Notes: generated by a model from the letters alone, not told the origin. A stretch of 64,000 nt of DNA from Thiobacillus denitrificans (GCA_002403375.1 DHHQ01000002.1:1-64000); one strand, 5' to 3'. Numbered from the stretch's first letter, positions 1 through 7,906 are shown. Translations and numbers: made by a program.

Positions 1-63
1 GGCGAGCCGGGTGGTCTTCAGCTCCAGCGCGGGCGCGGGGCGGGGCTCACGTCGGCGCGGCAT
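1..63 (-). CDS. possible 5' end of a gene running out of the window
   Basis: An ATG on the minus strand opens 21 codons that reach the window edge without a stop. The peptide is short and rich in Arg and Pro, and it resembles nothing I recognise. No good Shine-Dalgarno precedes the ATG, but a sigma-70-like promoter sits about 55 bases upstream. In nitrate assimilation loci a nitrate or nitrite reductase gene often follows the transporter genes, but the visible residues do not show this. Confidence 0.25.
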   Translation of the reverse strand, partial: MPRRREPRPAPALELKTTRLA

Positions 64-117
64 GGCGGGGGGGGCGGTCTGGATTCACGAAACAGGGGGT
101 TCAAGAGGTATCCCGAG

Positions 118-146
118 AGTCTAGCCGCAGCCGCCATACGGAGCAA
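118..146 (-). promoter_or_regulatory. possible sigma-70 promoter downstream of nrtD
   Basis: On the minus strand TTGCTC and TAGACT are separated by 17 bases, just past the nrtD stop. It could start a transcript for the gene leaving the window. The match is seen in sequence; activity is inferred. Confidence 0.3.
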
Positions 147-154
147 CCGGCCGG

Positions 155-952
155 TCAGGCGGCCTCCTTCGGCCGCATCTGGCGGCTGTAGAGGAACTCG
201 AGCACCCGGCTGCGCAGGTCGTGGTAATGCGGGTCGTGCGCCAGCGCCAGGCGGTCGCGCGGGCGCGGCAGGTCGACCGGCAGCACCTCGCCGATCGTCG
301 CAGCCGGCCCGTTGGTCATCATCACGATGCGGTCGGCGAGCAGCACCGCCTCGTCGACGTCGTGGGTGACCATGACCACCGTGCTTTGCGTCGCCGCGAC
401 GATCTTCATCAGCTCGTCCTGCAGGTGGGCGCGGGTCAAGGCGTCCAACGCGCCGAAGGGCTCGTCCATCAGCAGCACCTTGGGCTCCATCGCCAGCGCG
501 CGGGCGATGCCGACGCGCTGCTTCATGCCGCCGGAGATCTCGCCCGGCAGCTTGTTGGCGGCGTGGGTGAGGCCGACCATCTCGAGCGCGGTGGCGGTGC
601 GCGCCTTCAGTTGCGCCTTCGATTCGCTGCCGCCGAAGACTTTTTCCACCGCGAGGTGGACGTTGTCGAACGCGGTGAGCCACGGCAGCAGCGAATGGTT
701 CTGGAACACCACCGCGCGCTCCGGCCCCGGCCCCTTGATCTCCTTGTTGGCGAGCAGCAGCACGCCGTCGGTGGCGTCGAGCAGGCCGGCGACGAGGTTG
801 AGCAGCGTCGACTTGCCGCAGCCCGAGTGGCCGATCAGCGCGATGAACTCGCCCTGCTCGATGGCGAGGTTGACGCCGGTGAGCGCGGTGAACTTGCCTT
901 TCTTGGTGTTGAACACCATGCCGGCGTTTTCGATCTGGACGTAGCTTTGCAT
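155..952 (-). CDS. nrtD: nitrate ABC transporter, ATP-binding subunit (NrtD type)
   Basis: 265-residue cytoplasmic ATPase that would power nitrate (or nitrite/cyanate) import with the NrtA-like and NrtB-like proteins upstream. Visible motifs are Walker A GHSGCGKST (residues 41-49), a Q-loop Gln near 84, the signature ISGGMKQR (about 139-146) and Walker B LLMDEPFGALD (about 160-170). The wording around these motifs is that of the NrtC/NrtD/SsuB/TauB group. It lacks the C-terminal substrate-binding-like domain of NrtC, so it is the short NrtD form. It is last in the operon after nrtB, separated from it by a palindromic repeat element. Substrate is inferred from the NasT regulator and the leader architecture upstream. 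Confidence 0.88.
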   Translation of the reverse strand: MQSYVQIENAGMVFNTKKGKFTALTGVNLAIEQGEFIALIGHSGCGKSTLLNLVAGLLDATDGVLLLANKEIKGPGPERAVVFQNHSLLPWLTAFDNVHLAVEKVFGGSESKAQLKARTATALEMVGLTHAANKLPGEISGGMKQRVGIARALAMEPKVLLMDEPFGALDALTRAHLQDELMKIVAATQSTVVMVTHDVDEAVLLADRIVMMTNGPAATIGEVLPVDLPRPRDRLALAHDPHYHDLRSRVLEFLYSRQMRPKEAA

Positions 953-980
953 GTCTTTTCCTTCCTGGGTGGTGAGGCGT

Positions 981-1100
981 AGGGGTCAGGGGTCAGGATT
1001 CAGGGATCAGGATGCAGGGGAGGTGCGGCCTCTGGCCGCGTTTTTTTGAGAAGCCGCGAAGCGACATCCCCTGACCCCTGAATCCTGACCCCTGGTCCCT
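981..1100. repeat. palindromic GGGGTCAGG-type intergenic repeat, copy 1
   Basis: Tandem variants of AGGGGTCAGG and GGATTCAGG on the left face their reverse complement on the right, around a short GC palindrome (GCGGCC-TCT-GGCCGC) followed by seven T. It lies between nrtB and nrtD inside the operon. Copies 2 and 3 flank gph. A transcript of it would fold into one long hairpin. Confidence 0.7.
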
Positions 1101-1124
1101 CAATGAATCCCGCCCCCTAGCCCC

Positions 1125-2027
1125 TTATTCATACGAAAACCGCTTCGCCAGCAGCATCAGCCCCTGCTCGAGCAGCAGCCCGACGATGCCGACGATGAAG
1201 ATGGCGATGATGATGTGCGCGACGTTGAGGTTGTTCCATTCGTCCCACACCCAGAAGCCGATGCCGACGCCGCCGGTGAGCATCTCGGCGGCGACGATCA
1301 CCAGCCACGCCACCCCGATCGACAGCCGCACGCCGGTGAGCACGTAGGGCAGCACCGCCGGGAACAGGATGCGGGTGAACACCTTGAGCTCGGACAGGTT
1401 GAGCACGCGCGCGACGTTCATGTAGTCCTGCGGGATGCGCTGCACGCCGGCGGCGGTGTTGAGCACCATCGGCCAGATGCTCGAGATGAAGATCACCCAG
1501 ATCGACGCAGGCTCGGCCTTCTGCAGCACCAGCAGGCCGATCGGCAGCCACGCCAGCGGCGACACCGGGCGCAGGATGCTGATGATCGGCGACAGCATGC
1601 GGCTGAGAAAATCGAAGCGCCCGATCATGAAGCCGAGCGGGATCCCCACTGCCGCCGCCGCACCGAAGCCGAGGCCGACACGGTACAGCGAATGGAGGAT
1701 GTTCCAGCCGATGCCCTGGTCGTTGGGGCCGTTGTCGTAGAAGGGATCGGAGAACAGTTCGACCGCGGCGGCCCAGGTTTCCGCTGGGCCCGGGATGGAT
1801 TTGCCGCTGGCGGCGACCAGCGCCCACAGCGCGACGAACATCGCGATGCCGAGCACCGGCGGGATGGCGTTGCGGAACAGGGTGACGGTTCCTTCGGCCA
1901 GGCGCCTGCCCGACTCGGTTTCGAAATAGGGCGTGCGTCGCCGGGGGGCGGCGGCGGGCACCTTGACGATGTCCGGTCCGGACAGGATGTCGTCGAGGTC
2001 TTCGTGGGTTGGGTTGGCTGCGCTCAT
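1125..2027 (-). CDS. nrtB: nitrate ABC transporter, permease subunit (NrtB type)
   Basis: 300-residue inner-membrane permease of the BPD_transp_1 family. A hydrophilic N-terminus of about 50 residues precedes roughly six membrane segments. The stretch with GVRLSIGVAWLVIVAAEML and the following GVGIGFWVWDEWN is typical of the NrtB/SsuC EAA-loop region. It is preceded by a haemoglobin gene 34 bases upstream and nrtA beyond that, and followed by nrtD, so the three transporter parts form one operon on the minus strand. Nitrate rather than sulfonate specificity is inferred from the neighbouring NasT-type regulator. Confidence 0.88.
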   Translation of the reverse strand: MSAANPTHEDLDDILSGPDIVKVPAAAPRRRTPYFETESGRRLAEGTVTLFRNAIPPVLGIAMFVALWALVAASGKSIPGPAETWAAAVELFSDPFYDNGPNDQGIGWNILHSLYRVGLGFGAAAAVGIPLGFMIGRFDFLSRMLSPIISILRPVSPLAWLPIGLLVLQKAEPASIWVIFISSIWPMVLNTAAGVQRIPQDYMNVARVLNLSELKVFTRILFPAVLPYVLTGVRLSIGVAWLVIVAAEMLTGGVGIGFWVWDEWNNLNVAHIIIAIFIVGIVGLLLEQGLMLLAKRFSYE

Positions 2028-2061
2028 ATCGCACTCCTCAAAAGGGTTTGCGCCGGCTGGC

Positions 2062-2475
2062 TCACGCCGGCGTGCAGGCGGCCTGCTTCATGACCGACGC
2101 GAGGGTGGTGTAGGCCTCGGTCCAGGCCGCCTCGACCGGCGGGGTGAACTGCTCGCCCAGGCCCTTGTCCAGCGTCCACAGCAGCGCGCTGCCGACGGTG
2201 TCGTAATGCGCGTCGGTCACCCCGTAGCCGACGTGGCGTCGGCCCAGGTCCTCGACCGCGCCGAGCAGGGGGGCGAGATTGTCGAGGCTCGTGACGACCA
2301 TGTTGATCATGGTCATGAGCTTGCGCCCCTGCTCGCTCATGTCGCCCCTGAACAGGCCCCGCAAGGCGGGATCGAGCTCGAACAGGCGGCCGTAGAACAG
2401 GCTGGCGGCCGTGTCCTGGATGGGCAGCACCTGCTGCCAGCTGGTTTTCACCAATGCGATGTTTTCCGGGTTCAT
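2062..2475 (-). CDS. single-domain bacterial haemoglobin
   Basis: 137-residue globin of the Vitreoscilla haemoglobin/flavohaemoglobin-head type, without a reductase domain. Globin features visible are the N-terminal helix with LVKTSWQQVLP, the FYGRLFELDPALRGLF region (C-D helices, conserved Phe) and the RHVGYGVTDAHYDTVG stretch that carries the proximal His in its RHxxYGV motif. It sits between nrtA and nrtB and is probably co-transcribed with them. Family members bind oxygen and NO; in nitrate assimilation loci such globins are thought to detoxify NO made from nitrite. That role here is inference from context. Confidence 0.85.
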   Translation of the reverse strand: MNPENIALVKTSWQQVLPIQDTAASLFYGRLFELDPALRGLFRGDMSEQGRKLMTMINMVVTSLDNLAPLLGAVEDLGRRHVGYGVTDAHYDTVGSALLWTLDKGLGEQFTPPVEAAWTEAYTTLASVMKQAACTPA

Positions 2476-2512
2476 GTCGGTTCCTTTCCCTGGATGGGTG
2501 TCTGTCTGGGCA

Positions 2513-3784
2513 TCAGGCCTTGATCTTGAAGCTGTCGGCGTAGGCCTTGGGATCCTTGCCGTCCCACACCACGCCGTCGATAAGCTTGCTGGTGCGCATG
2601 TCCGACTTCGGCAGCGGCGCCTTCACCTGGGCGGCGGCTTCCTTGTAGAGGTCGGTCTTGTTGACCTTCTTCGCCACCGCCAGGTAGTCCGGGTGCTCCT
2701 TAAGCAGACCCCAGCGCTTGTGCTGGGTGAGGAACCACATGCCGTCCGAGAGGTAGGGGTAGTTGACCGCGCCGCCGTTGTAGAACTTCATGTAGTTGGG
2801 GTCCTGCCACGTCTTGCCGAGACCGTTCTCGTAGCGGCCCAGCATGCGGTCCTTGATCACGTCGAAGGGGGCGTTGACGTAGGCCTTGCTGGAAATCACC
2901 TTGGCGACTTCGGCGCGGTTCTTCATGTCGTCGATGTATTTCGACGCCTCGAGAATCGCCATCGTCATCGCGCGTGCGGTGTTCGGGTAGCGCTGCACGA
3001 ATTCGTCTGTGGTGCCGACGACCTTCTCCGGATGGTCGACCCAGACGTCCTGGCTGGTGGCGGCCGAGAAGCCGATCTTGTCGAAGATGGCGCGCTGGTT
3101 CCACGGCTCGCCGACACAGAAGCCGTCCATGTTGCCGACCCGCATGTTGGCGACCATCTGCGGCGGCGGCACGACGATGTTCTTCACGTCCTTGAACGGG
3201 TTGATGCCGTAGGTCGCCAGCCAGTAGTACAGCCACATCGCGTGGGTGCCGGTGGGGAAGGTCTGGGCGAAGGTGTATTCGCGCGGCTCGGCCTTGACCA
3301 GTCTGGCGAGCGAGGCGCCGTCGGTCACCCCCTTGTCCTTCAGCTGGTTCGAGAGCGTGATGCCCTGGCCGTTGTTGTTGATCGCCATCAGCACCGCCAT
3401 GTCCTTCTTCGGCCCGCCGATGCCGAGCTGCACGCCGTAGACCAGGCCGTACAGCACATGCGCCGCGTCGAGCTCGCCGTTCACCAGCTTGTCGCGCACC
3501 GCGGCCCACGAGGCTTCCTTGCTGGGCGTGATGGTGAGGCCGTACTTCTTGTCGAAGCCCTTGACCGAGGCCATCACCACCGACGCGCAGTCGGTCAGCG
3601 GAATGAAGCCGATGCTGAGGTTGGGTTTCTCGGGGGCGTCGGAGCCGGCGGCCCAGGCGCCCTGGCGCACGCCCGGCGGCACCAGGGCCATGAGGGCGGC
3701 GGCGACGGAAAGTCCGGTGGTCTTTTTCATGAAATCACGCTTGCTCGGGTCTTGCGGATGGAGGGTTTCGGGGGTGTCGCTCAC
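2513..3784 (-). CDS. nrtA: nitrate ABC transporter, periplasmic substrate-binding protein (NrtA type)
   Basis: 423 residues from a GTG start chosen because GGGAGAA lies 6 bases before it; the open frame continues upstream but that part is the regulatory leader. The N-terminus has a twin-arginine-like signal with a Lys-Arg pair (SKRDFMKKTTGLSVAAAL) followed by a hydrophobic stretch and an Ala-Ala cleavage region. The mature part shows NrtA/SsuA-type text: IGFIPLTDCASVVMA, PTGTHAMWLYYWLA, and FCVGEPWNQRA around the anion-binding site. It is the first gene of the nrtA-globin-nrtB-nrtD operon. A NasS sensor is a homologous family, but the export signal and operon position favour a transport protein. 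Confidence 0.88.
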   Translation of the reverse strand: MSDTPETLHPQDPSKRDFMKKTTGLSVAAALMALVPPGVRQGAWAAGSDAPEKPNLSIGFIPLTDCASVVMASVKGFDKKYGLTITPSKEASWAAVRDKLVNGELDAAHVLYGLVYGVQLGIGGPKKDMAVLMAINNNGQGITLSNQLKDKGVTDGASLARLVKAEPREYTFAQTFPTGTHAMWLYYWLATYGINPFKDVKNIVVPPPQMVANMRVGNMDGFCVGEPWNQRAIFDKIGFSAATSQDVWVDHPEKVVGTTDEFVQRYPNTARAMTMAILEASKYIDDMKNRAEVAKVISSKAYVNAPFDVIKDRMLGRYENGLGKTWQDPNYMKFYNGGAVNYPYLSDGMWFLTQHKRWGLLKEHPDYLAVAKKVNKTDLYKEAAAQVKAPLPKSDMRTSKLIDGVVWDGKDPKAYADSFKIKA

Positions 3785-3817
3785 GCTGTGTTCTCCCAAT
3801 GCCCGGAGGGCATAAAT

Positions 3818-3850
3818 AAAAAAGGCGTCGCCTTCAGGGCGGACGCCTTT
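3818..3850 (-). terminator. leader terminator (attenuator) of the nrtA operon
   Basis: On the minus strand AAAGGCGTC pairs perfectly with GACGCC followed by T, with an inner GCC/GGC stem, and a run of six T follows. It lies between the sigma-54 promoter and the nrtA start, so transcription must read through it. Its 5' arm is shared with the second ANTAR hairpin, making the two folds mutually exclusive. Confidence 0.85.
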
Positions 3851-3900
3851 GTCCAGAAAATGAAAATCGACGGTCACACTGAAAGCCACATCGTTGCGAC
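3841..3900 (-). promoter_or_regulatory. ANTAR-type dual hexaloop RNA target in the nrtA leader
   Basis: Two short hairpins with six-base loops carry A at loop position 1 and G at position 4, as ANTAR antiterminators require. P1 at 3900-3885 is GTCGC-AACGAT-GTGGC (5 pairs, two G-U, extendable by one A-U). P2 at 3854-3841 is GGAC-AAAGGC-GTCC. The P2 loop and right arm are the left arm of the terminator at 3850-3818. The linker of about 30 bases is longer than I remember for most examples. NasT encoded next door is the natural binder. Confidence 0.75.
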
Positions 3901-3916
3901 TGTTCAGTTCTCGTTT

Positions 3917-3932
3917 AGCAACCGCTGTGCCA
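3917..3932 (-). promoter_or_regulatory. sigma-54 promoter of the nrtA operon
   Basis: TGGCACAGCGGTTGCT matches the -24/-12 consensus (TGGCAC, five bases, TTGCW) with correct spacing. The predicted start, 12 bases past the -12 C, falls near 3906, only a few bases before hairpin P1. NtrC-type nitrogen control is the usual partner, though no activator site was identified. Confidence 0.85.
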
Positions 3933-4047
3933 GATGCCGGAAAGCCTTGAACGACAGGGTTTGCGGCGAATCGGGCGGGGCCGGCGAACAGCGATCCGTG
4001 CAGCGCCGTGCACGCATTGGGTGCACGCCTGCGGTCCGGCGCACCAT

Positions 4048-4611
4048 TCAGGCCGGTTTTTGCAGCACCTGCCGCGCGATGTCGACGAGGCGCAGGCCGC
4101 GGTCCATCGCCGCGCGCCGCATCTCGCGATACACCTCGGGTTCCGACGCGCCGGTCTGCTTGATCAGCAGCGCCTTGGCCTGGTCGATGAGCTTGCGTTC
4201 GGAGAGCTCGAGGCGGGTCTGCTCGAGCTGGTCGTGCAGCGCCTGGAACGCCTCGAAGCGCGACACCGCGACGTCGAGGATCGGGCGCAGGCGCGCCGGG
4301 TCGAGGCCGTCGACCACGTACGAGGTCACCCCCGCCTGGGTCGCCGCGCGGATCGACTCCGCGCTGCCGTCGCCGGTGAACATCACGATCGGCCGCGGGC
4401 AGTCCTGGTTCGCCACGCAGATGTGCTCGAGCGTGTCGCGGTCGGGCGAATCCTGCGCGATGATCACCACGTCCGGGCGCAGCGCCTGGATCTGCGCGTC
4501 GAGGCTGCGCGCCGAGTTGAGCGTGGCCGCGACCACGCAGCCCGCCGCCTCCAGCGCCGGCACCAGCATCGCCAGCCGCTCGGGCTGGTTTTCAACGATC
4601 AATACGCGCAT
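4048..4611 (-). CDS. nasT: NasT-type ANTAR response regulator (antiterminator)
   Basis: 187-residue cytoplasmic RNA-binding regulator. Residues 1-120 form a receiver-like domain (MRVLIVENQPERLAML; IIAQDSPDRD with the Asp at 54), and residues from about 125 to 187 are a coiled-coil plus ANTAR domain (ERKLIDQAKALLIKQTGASE, then YREMRRAAMDRGLRLVDIA). ANTAR proteins of this kind bind paired hexaloop hairpins and prevent transcription termination in nitrate assimilation operons. Such hairpins occur in the nrtA leader directly downstream. The usual partner NasS, which inhibits NasT without nitrate, is not in this window. It has its own sigma-54-like promoter and leader terminator. Confidence 0.9.
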   Translation of the reverse strand: MRVLIVENQPERLAMLVPALEAAGCVVAATLNSARSLDAQIQALRPDVVIIAQDSPDRDTLEHICVANQDCPRPIVMFTGDGSAESIRAATQAGVTSYVVDGLDPARLRPILDVAVSRFEAFQALHDQLEQTRLELSERKLIDQAKALLIKQTGASEPEVYREMRRAAMDRGLRLVDIARQVLQKPA

Positions 4612-4633
4612 GGCTTGGGTATCCGGTCTCTCT

Positions 4634-4662
4634 CAAAAAAAGGCGGCCTCCGGAGAGGCCGC
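4634..4662 (-). terminator. intrinsic terminator in the nasT leader
   Basis: On the minus strand GCGGCCTC-TCCG-GAGGCCGC is followed by C and seven T, 23 bases before the nasT start and about 50 bases after its predicted start point. A CCTCCG just upstream could pair instead with CGGAGG inside the hairpin, offering an alternative fold. Confidence 0.75.
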
Positions 4663-4723
4663 TAAATCGGAGGAGACTGCCTGAGCAACCTGGCCTTTCG
4701 GTTTGGATACTCATTCGGGATAT

Positions 4724-4739
4724 AGCAGGGGGCGTGCCA
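4724..4739 (-). promoter_or_regulatory. sigma-54-like promoter of nasT
   Basis: TGGCACGCCCCCTGCT has GG and GC at the -24 and -12 spacing; only the first T of TTGC is changed to C. The predicted start is near 4713. Confidence 0.65.
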
Positions 4740-4873
4740 GGTTGAAGAGTGCTGGATTATCAAATCCTTATGGAATCTTGCGGTCACCCGGGTGTGGGTC
4801 GGGGTGAACTGTTGTGGTGCATGGAGCGGGGAAATGGGCTCAAAACGGGGCGCGGTTCGACACGGCCTTGGCG

Positions 4874-4903
4874 TGGACACGAAACGGCGACCAATGGAAT
4901 AAT
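4874..4903 (+). promoter_or_regulatory. possible sigma-70 promoter for the SulP gene
   Basis: TGGACA and AATAAT, each five of six consensus bases, are 18 bases apart. They lie about 200 bases before the SulP start in a gap (4740-5107) where nothing else was recognised. Confidence 0.4.
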
Positions 4904-5107
4904 GCGCCCTCTCCGAAAAACGCCATTCGAGCTGGTCAAGCGCCTCTCGGCCGTCCGATGTAATTTCGCTCGCCCCCCACCTTCCGCCGTTTCTTCGTGC
5001 GCTCGCCGTTCCACGCCGCACGACGCGTCTTACCCTGCAAACATTCCAGGACCTGCCCGCATGCACGAGCGGACCAGGCGGGCCTGCACAATTTTTCTGG
5101 TGGCAGC

Positions 5108-6586
5108 ATGATCAATTCGATACGACAAAACTGGTTCACCAACATCCGCGGCGACCTGCTGGCGGGCATGGTGGTGGCGCTGGCCCTGATTCCCGAGGCC
5201 ATCGCGTTCTCGATCATCGCCGGTGTCGACCCCAAGGTGGGGCTGTATGCCTCGTTCTGCATCGCGGTGGTGGTCGCCTTCGTCGGCGGTCGTCCCGGCA
5301 TGATCTCCGCCGCCACCGCGGCGATGGCGGTGCTGATGGTGACGCTGGTGAAGGAGCACGGCCTGCAGTACCTGCTGGCGGCGACGCTGCTGACCGGCGT
5401 GCTGCAGATCGCCATGGGCTACCTCAGGCTGGGCTCGCTGATGCGCTTCGTCTCGCGCTCGGTCGTCACCGGCTTCGTCAACGCGCTGGCGATCCTGATC
5501 TTCATGGCGCAGCTGCCCGAGCTGACCAACGTGACCTGGCACGTCTACGCCATGACCGCCGGCGGCCTGGCGATCATCTACCTGTTCCCGTATGTCACCA
5601 AGGCGATTCCGTCGCCACTGGTCACCATCGTCGTGCTGACCGGGCTGGCGATGTTCCTGGACCTGGACATCCGCACCGTCGGCGACATGGGCGAATTGCC
5701 GGACACGCTGCCGGTCTTCCTGTGGCCCGAGGTGCCGCTCACCTTCGAGACGCTGGCGATCATCTTCCCCTATTCGGTGTCCCTGGCCGTGGTGGGGCTG
5801 CTCGAATCGATGATGACCGCGACCATCATCGACGACCTCACCGACACGACCAGCGACAAGAACCGCGAGTGCAAGGGTCAGGGCGTCGCCAACATCGCCT
5901 CGGGCATGATCGGCGGCATGGCCGGCTGCGCGATGATCGGCCAGTCGGTGATCAACGTGAAATCGGGTGGTCGCACCCGGCTGTCGACCTTCGCCGCAGG
6001 CCTGTTCCTGCTGATCCTGGTGGTGTTCCTCGGCGACTGGGTGGCGATGATCCCGATGGCGGCGCTTGTGGCGGTGATGATCATGGTGTCGATCGGCACC
6101 TTCAGCTGGGGTTCGATCGCCAACCTGAAGAAGCATCCGGTCAGCACCAGCACGGTCATGGTGACCACGGTGGTCGTGGTCGTCGCGACGCACAACCTTG
6201 CCATCGGCGTGTTCGTCGGCGTGCTGCTGGCCGCGATGTTCTTCGCCAACAAGGTGGCGCAGTACAAATACGTGGCCTCGGAACTGAGCGAGGACGGCCT
6301 CACCCGCACCTACAAGGTCGTCGGCCAGGTGTTCTTCGCATCAAGCGACAAGTTCGTCGACTTCTTCGATTTCAGGGAGGCGGTCGACAAGGTGGTGATC
6401 GATCTCTGCCAGGCGCATTTCTGGGACATCACCGCCGTCGCTGCCCTGGACAAGGTGGTGCTCAAGTTCCGCCGCGAAGGCACCGAGGTCGAGGTCATCG
6501 GGCTGAACGAAGCCAGCGCCACCATCGTCGACCGCTTCGCGGTGCACGACAAGCCGGCCGCCGTGGATAATCTGATGGGCCACTAG
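5108..6586 (+). CDS. SulP family anion transporter with STAS domain
   Basis: 492 residues from the ATG at 5108; the open frame begins earlier, but the SulP core starts right after this codon (DLLAGMVVALALIPEAIAFS). About ten to twelve membrane segments occupy residues 15-400, including GLYASFCIAVVVAFVGGRPG and the NIASGMIGGMAGCAMIGQS motif. A cytoplasmic STAS domain follows at about 405-480 (VVIDLCQAHFWDITAVAALDK). Family members carry sulfate, bicarbonate or other anions. It is followed after 13 bases by a universal stress protein gene, probably in one operon. In an autotroph bicarbonate uptake is a reasonable alternative to sulfate; the sequence alone does not decide. Confidence 0.85.
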   Translation: MINSIRQNWFTNIRGDLLAGMVVALALIPEAIAFSIIAGVDPKVGLYASFCIAVVVAFVGGRPGMISAATAAMAVLMVTLVKEHGLQYLLAATLLTGVLQIAMGYLRLGSLMRFVSRSVVTGFVNALAILIFMAQLPELTNVTWHVYAMTAGGLAIIYLFPYVTKAIPSPLVTIVVLTGLAMFLDLDIRTVGDMGELPDTLPVFLWPEVPLTFETLAIIFPYSVSLAVVGLLESMMTATIIDDLTDTTSDKNRECKGQGVANIASGMIGGMAGCAMIGQSVINVKSGGRTRLSTFAAGLFLLILVVFLGDWVAMIPMAALVAVMIMVSIGTFSWGSIANLKKHPVSTSTVMVTTVVVVVATHNLAIGVFVGVLLAAMFFANKVAQYKYVASELSEDGLTRTYKVVGQVFFASSDKFVDFFDFREAVDKVVIDLCQAHFWDITAVAALDKVVLKFRREGTEVEVIGLNEASATIVDRFAVHDKPAAVDNLMGH

Positions 6587-6599
6587 AGGAGACAACAAG

Positions 6600-7451
6600 A
6601 TGGCACACGTAATCGCATGCATTGACGGTTCCCGGATCACGCTTGCGGTGTGCGACTACGCCGCGTGGGCGAGCCGGCGGCTGGACGCCCCCTTGAACTT
6701 CCTGCACGTGCTGGGCAGATCGGAATACCCGATCCCCGCCGACCTCAGCGGCAACATCGGGCTGGGCAGCCGCGAACACCTGCTGCAGGAACTGGCCGAA
6801 CTGGACGAGAAGCGCAGCCGGCTGGCGCTCGAGCAGGGCCGGATCATGCTCGACGAGGCCAAGGCGCGCGCCATCGCCGACGGCGTTGCCAACCCCACCA
6901 GCCGCCAGCGCCACGGCGAACTGGTCGACACCCTGCTCGAACTCGAAAGCGACATCCGGCTGCTGGTGATGGGACGCCAGGGCGAACAGGGCGACAACCT
7001 CGGCGAGCATATCGGTAGCCACCTGGAAAACGTGGTGCGCACCCTGCACCGGCCGATCCTCGTCATCCCGGCCGACTATCAGGAACCGAAACGCATCCTG
7101 ATCGCCTTCGACGGCAGCGCCACCACGCGCAAGGCGGTCGAGATGGTCGCCGCGAGCCCGCTGTTCCGCGGCCTGCCCTGCCACGTGGTGATGGTCGGCG
7201 CCGACAAGCCCGAGGCGCACAGCCAGCTCGAGTGGGCGAGAAAGACCCTCGCTGACGCCGGCTTCGACGTCACTGCTTCGCTGCGCGCGGGAGACATCGA
7301 ACCGGTGCTGTGCGCCTACCGCGACGAACACGCCATCGACCTCGTCGTGATGGGCGCCTACGGGCACTCGAAGATCCGCGAGTTCCTGGTCGGCAGCACG
7401 ACGACGCGGATGATCCGCCAGTCGAAAGTGCCGCTGCTGCTGCTGCGCTAG
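6600..7451 (+). CDS. tandem universal stress protein (two UspA domains)
   Basis: 283-residue cytoplasmic protein with two UspA folds, at about 1-155 and 160-283. The second has the ATP-binding pattern MGAYGHSKIREFLVGSTTTR (G-x2-G-x9-G-S/T); the first is less perfect (MGRQGEQGDNLGEHIGSHLE). The start is supported by AGAGGAG upstream. It directly follows the SulP transporter, so it may regulate or protect that transporter (inference). Its stop codon overlaps the stop of the convergent DUF4124 gene. Confidence 0.85.
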   Translation: MAHVIACIDGSRITLAVCDYAAWASRRLDAPLNFLHVLGRSEYPIPADLSGNIGLGSREHLLQELAELDEKRSRLALEQGRIMLDEAKARAIADGVANPTSRQRHGELVDTLLELESDIRLLVMGRQGEQGDNLGEHIGSHLENVVRTLHRPILVIPADYQEPKRILIAFDGSATTRKAVEMVAASPLFRGLPCHVVMVGADKPEAHSQLEWARKTLADAGFDVTASLRAGDIEPVLCAYRDEHAIDLVVMGAYGHSKIREFLVGSTTTRMIRQSKVPLLLLR

Positions 7452-7906
7452 GGCGCAGGCGGCGGCACAGGCGGAAACACGGGGGGAGGCGGCGGACGGC
7501 GTCGGTCGTCGGGCCTGGGCCGCTTCGGCGGCGGCTTCCCGGCCGGCGGGTAGTAGACCGGCTGCGGGACGTACACCGGCTTCTCGATCACGATGGGCGG
7601 CGGGGGTTCTTCCAGCGCGCGCAGCCGCGCTTCCTCCTTTTCCGCGGCCTCCTGCCTGAGGCGCTCGGCTTCGAATTCGCGGGCGAGTGCCTGCGTCCTG
7701 TCCGCGCTTTCCTCGGCCTCGCGGATTTCCTCCGCGCTGGGCTGCGGCACGGGCTGCACCCTTTCAGCCGGGGTGCCGGCGGGAGGTGGCGACGAGGAGT
7801 AGTTCACGTTCCCGGCGCCATCCGTCCACTTGTAGAGCGGCTCGGCATGGCCGGGCTGCCAGGCGAGCCCGGCAAGCAGCAGCAGGAAGATGCGCGGTGG
7901 AATCAT
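7448..7906 (-). CDS. DUF4124 domain secreted protein, Pro-rich tail
   Basis: 152 residues. The N-terminus is a signal peptide (IFLLLLAGLAWQPGHA) followed by the DUF4124 hallmark LYKWTDGAGNVNYSSSPPP. A charged, probably coiled-coil segment rich in Glu, Ala and Arg covers about 55-105, and the last 40 residues are mostly Pro, Arg and Lys. Function of the family is unknown; the mature protein should be periplasmic. It is convergent with the stress protein gene, sharing overlapping stop codons. Confidence 0.75.
   Translation of the reverse strand: MIPPRIFLLLLAGLAWQPGHAEPLYKWTDGAGNVNYSSSPPPAGTPAERVQPVPQPSAEEIREAEESADRTQALAREFEAERLRQEAAEKEEARLRALEEPPPPIVIEKPVYVPQPVYYPPAGKPPPKRPRPDDRRRPPPPPVFPPVPPPAP

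Noticed and set aside
2411..4684. 757-codon open frame on the plus strand across nrtA and nasT
   Set aside because: Opposite two well-supported genes and the leader region; the translation has no recognisable domain.
4634..4713. ANTAR hexaloop pair in the nasT leader
   Set aside because: The best candidate loop (ATTTAG between CCG and CGG) lacks G at position 4 and has only three pairs.
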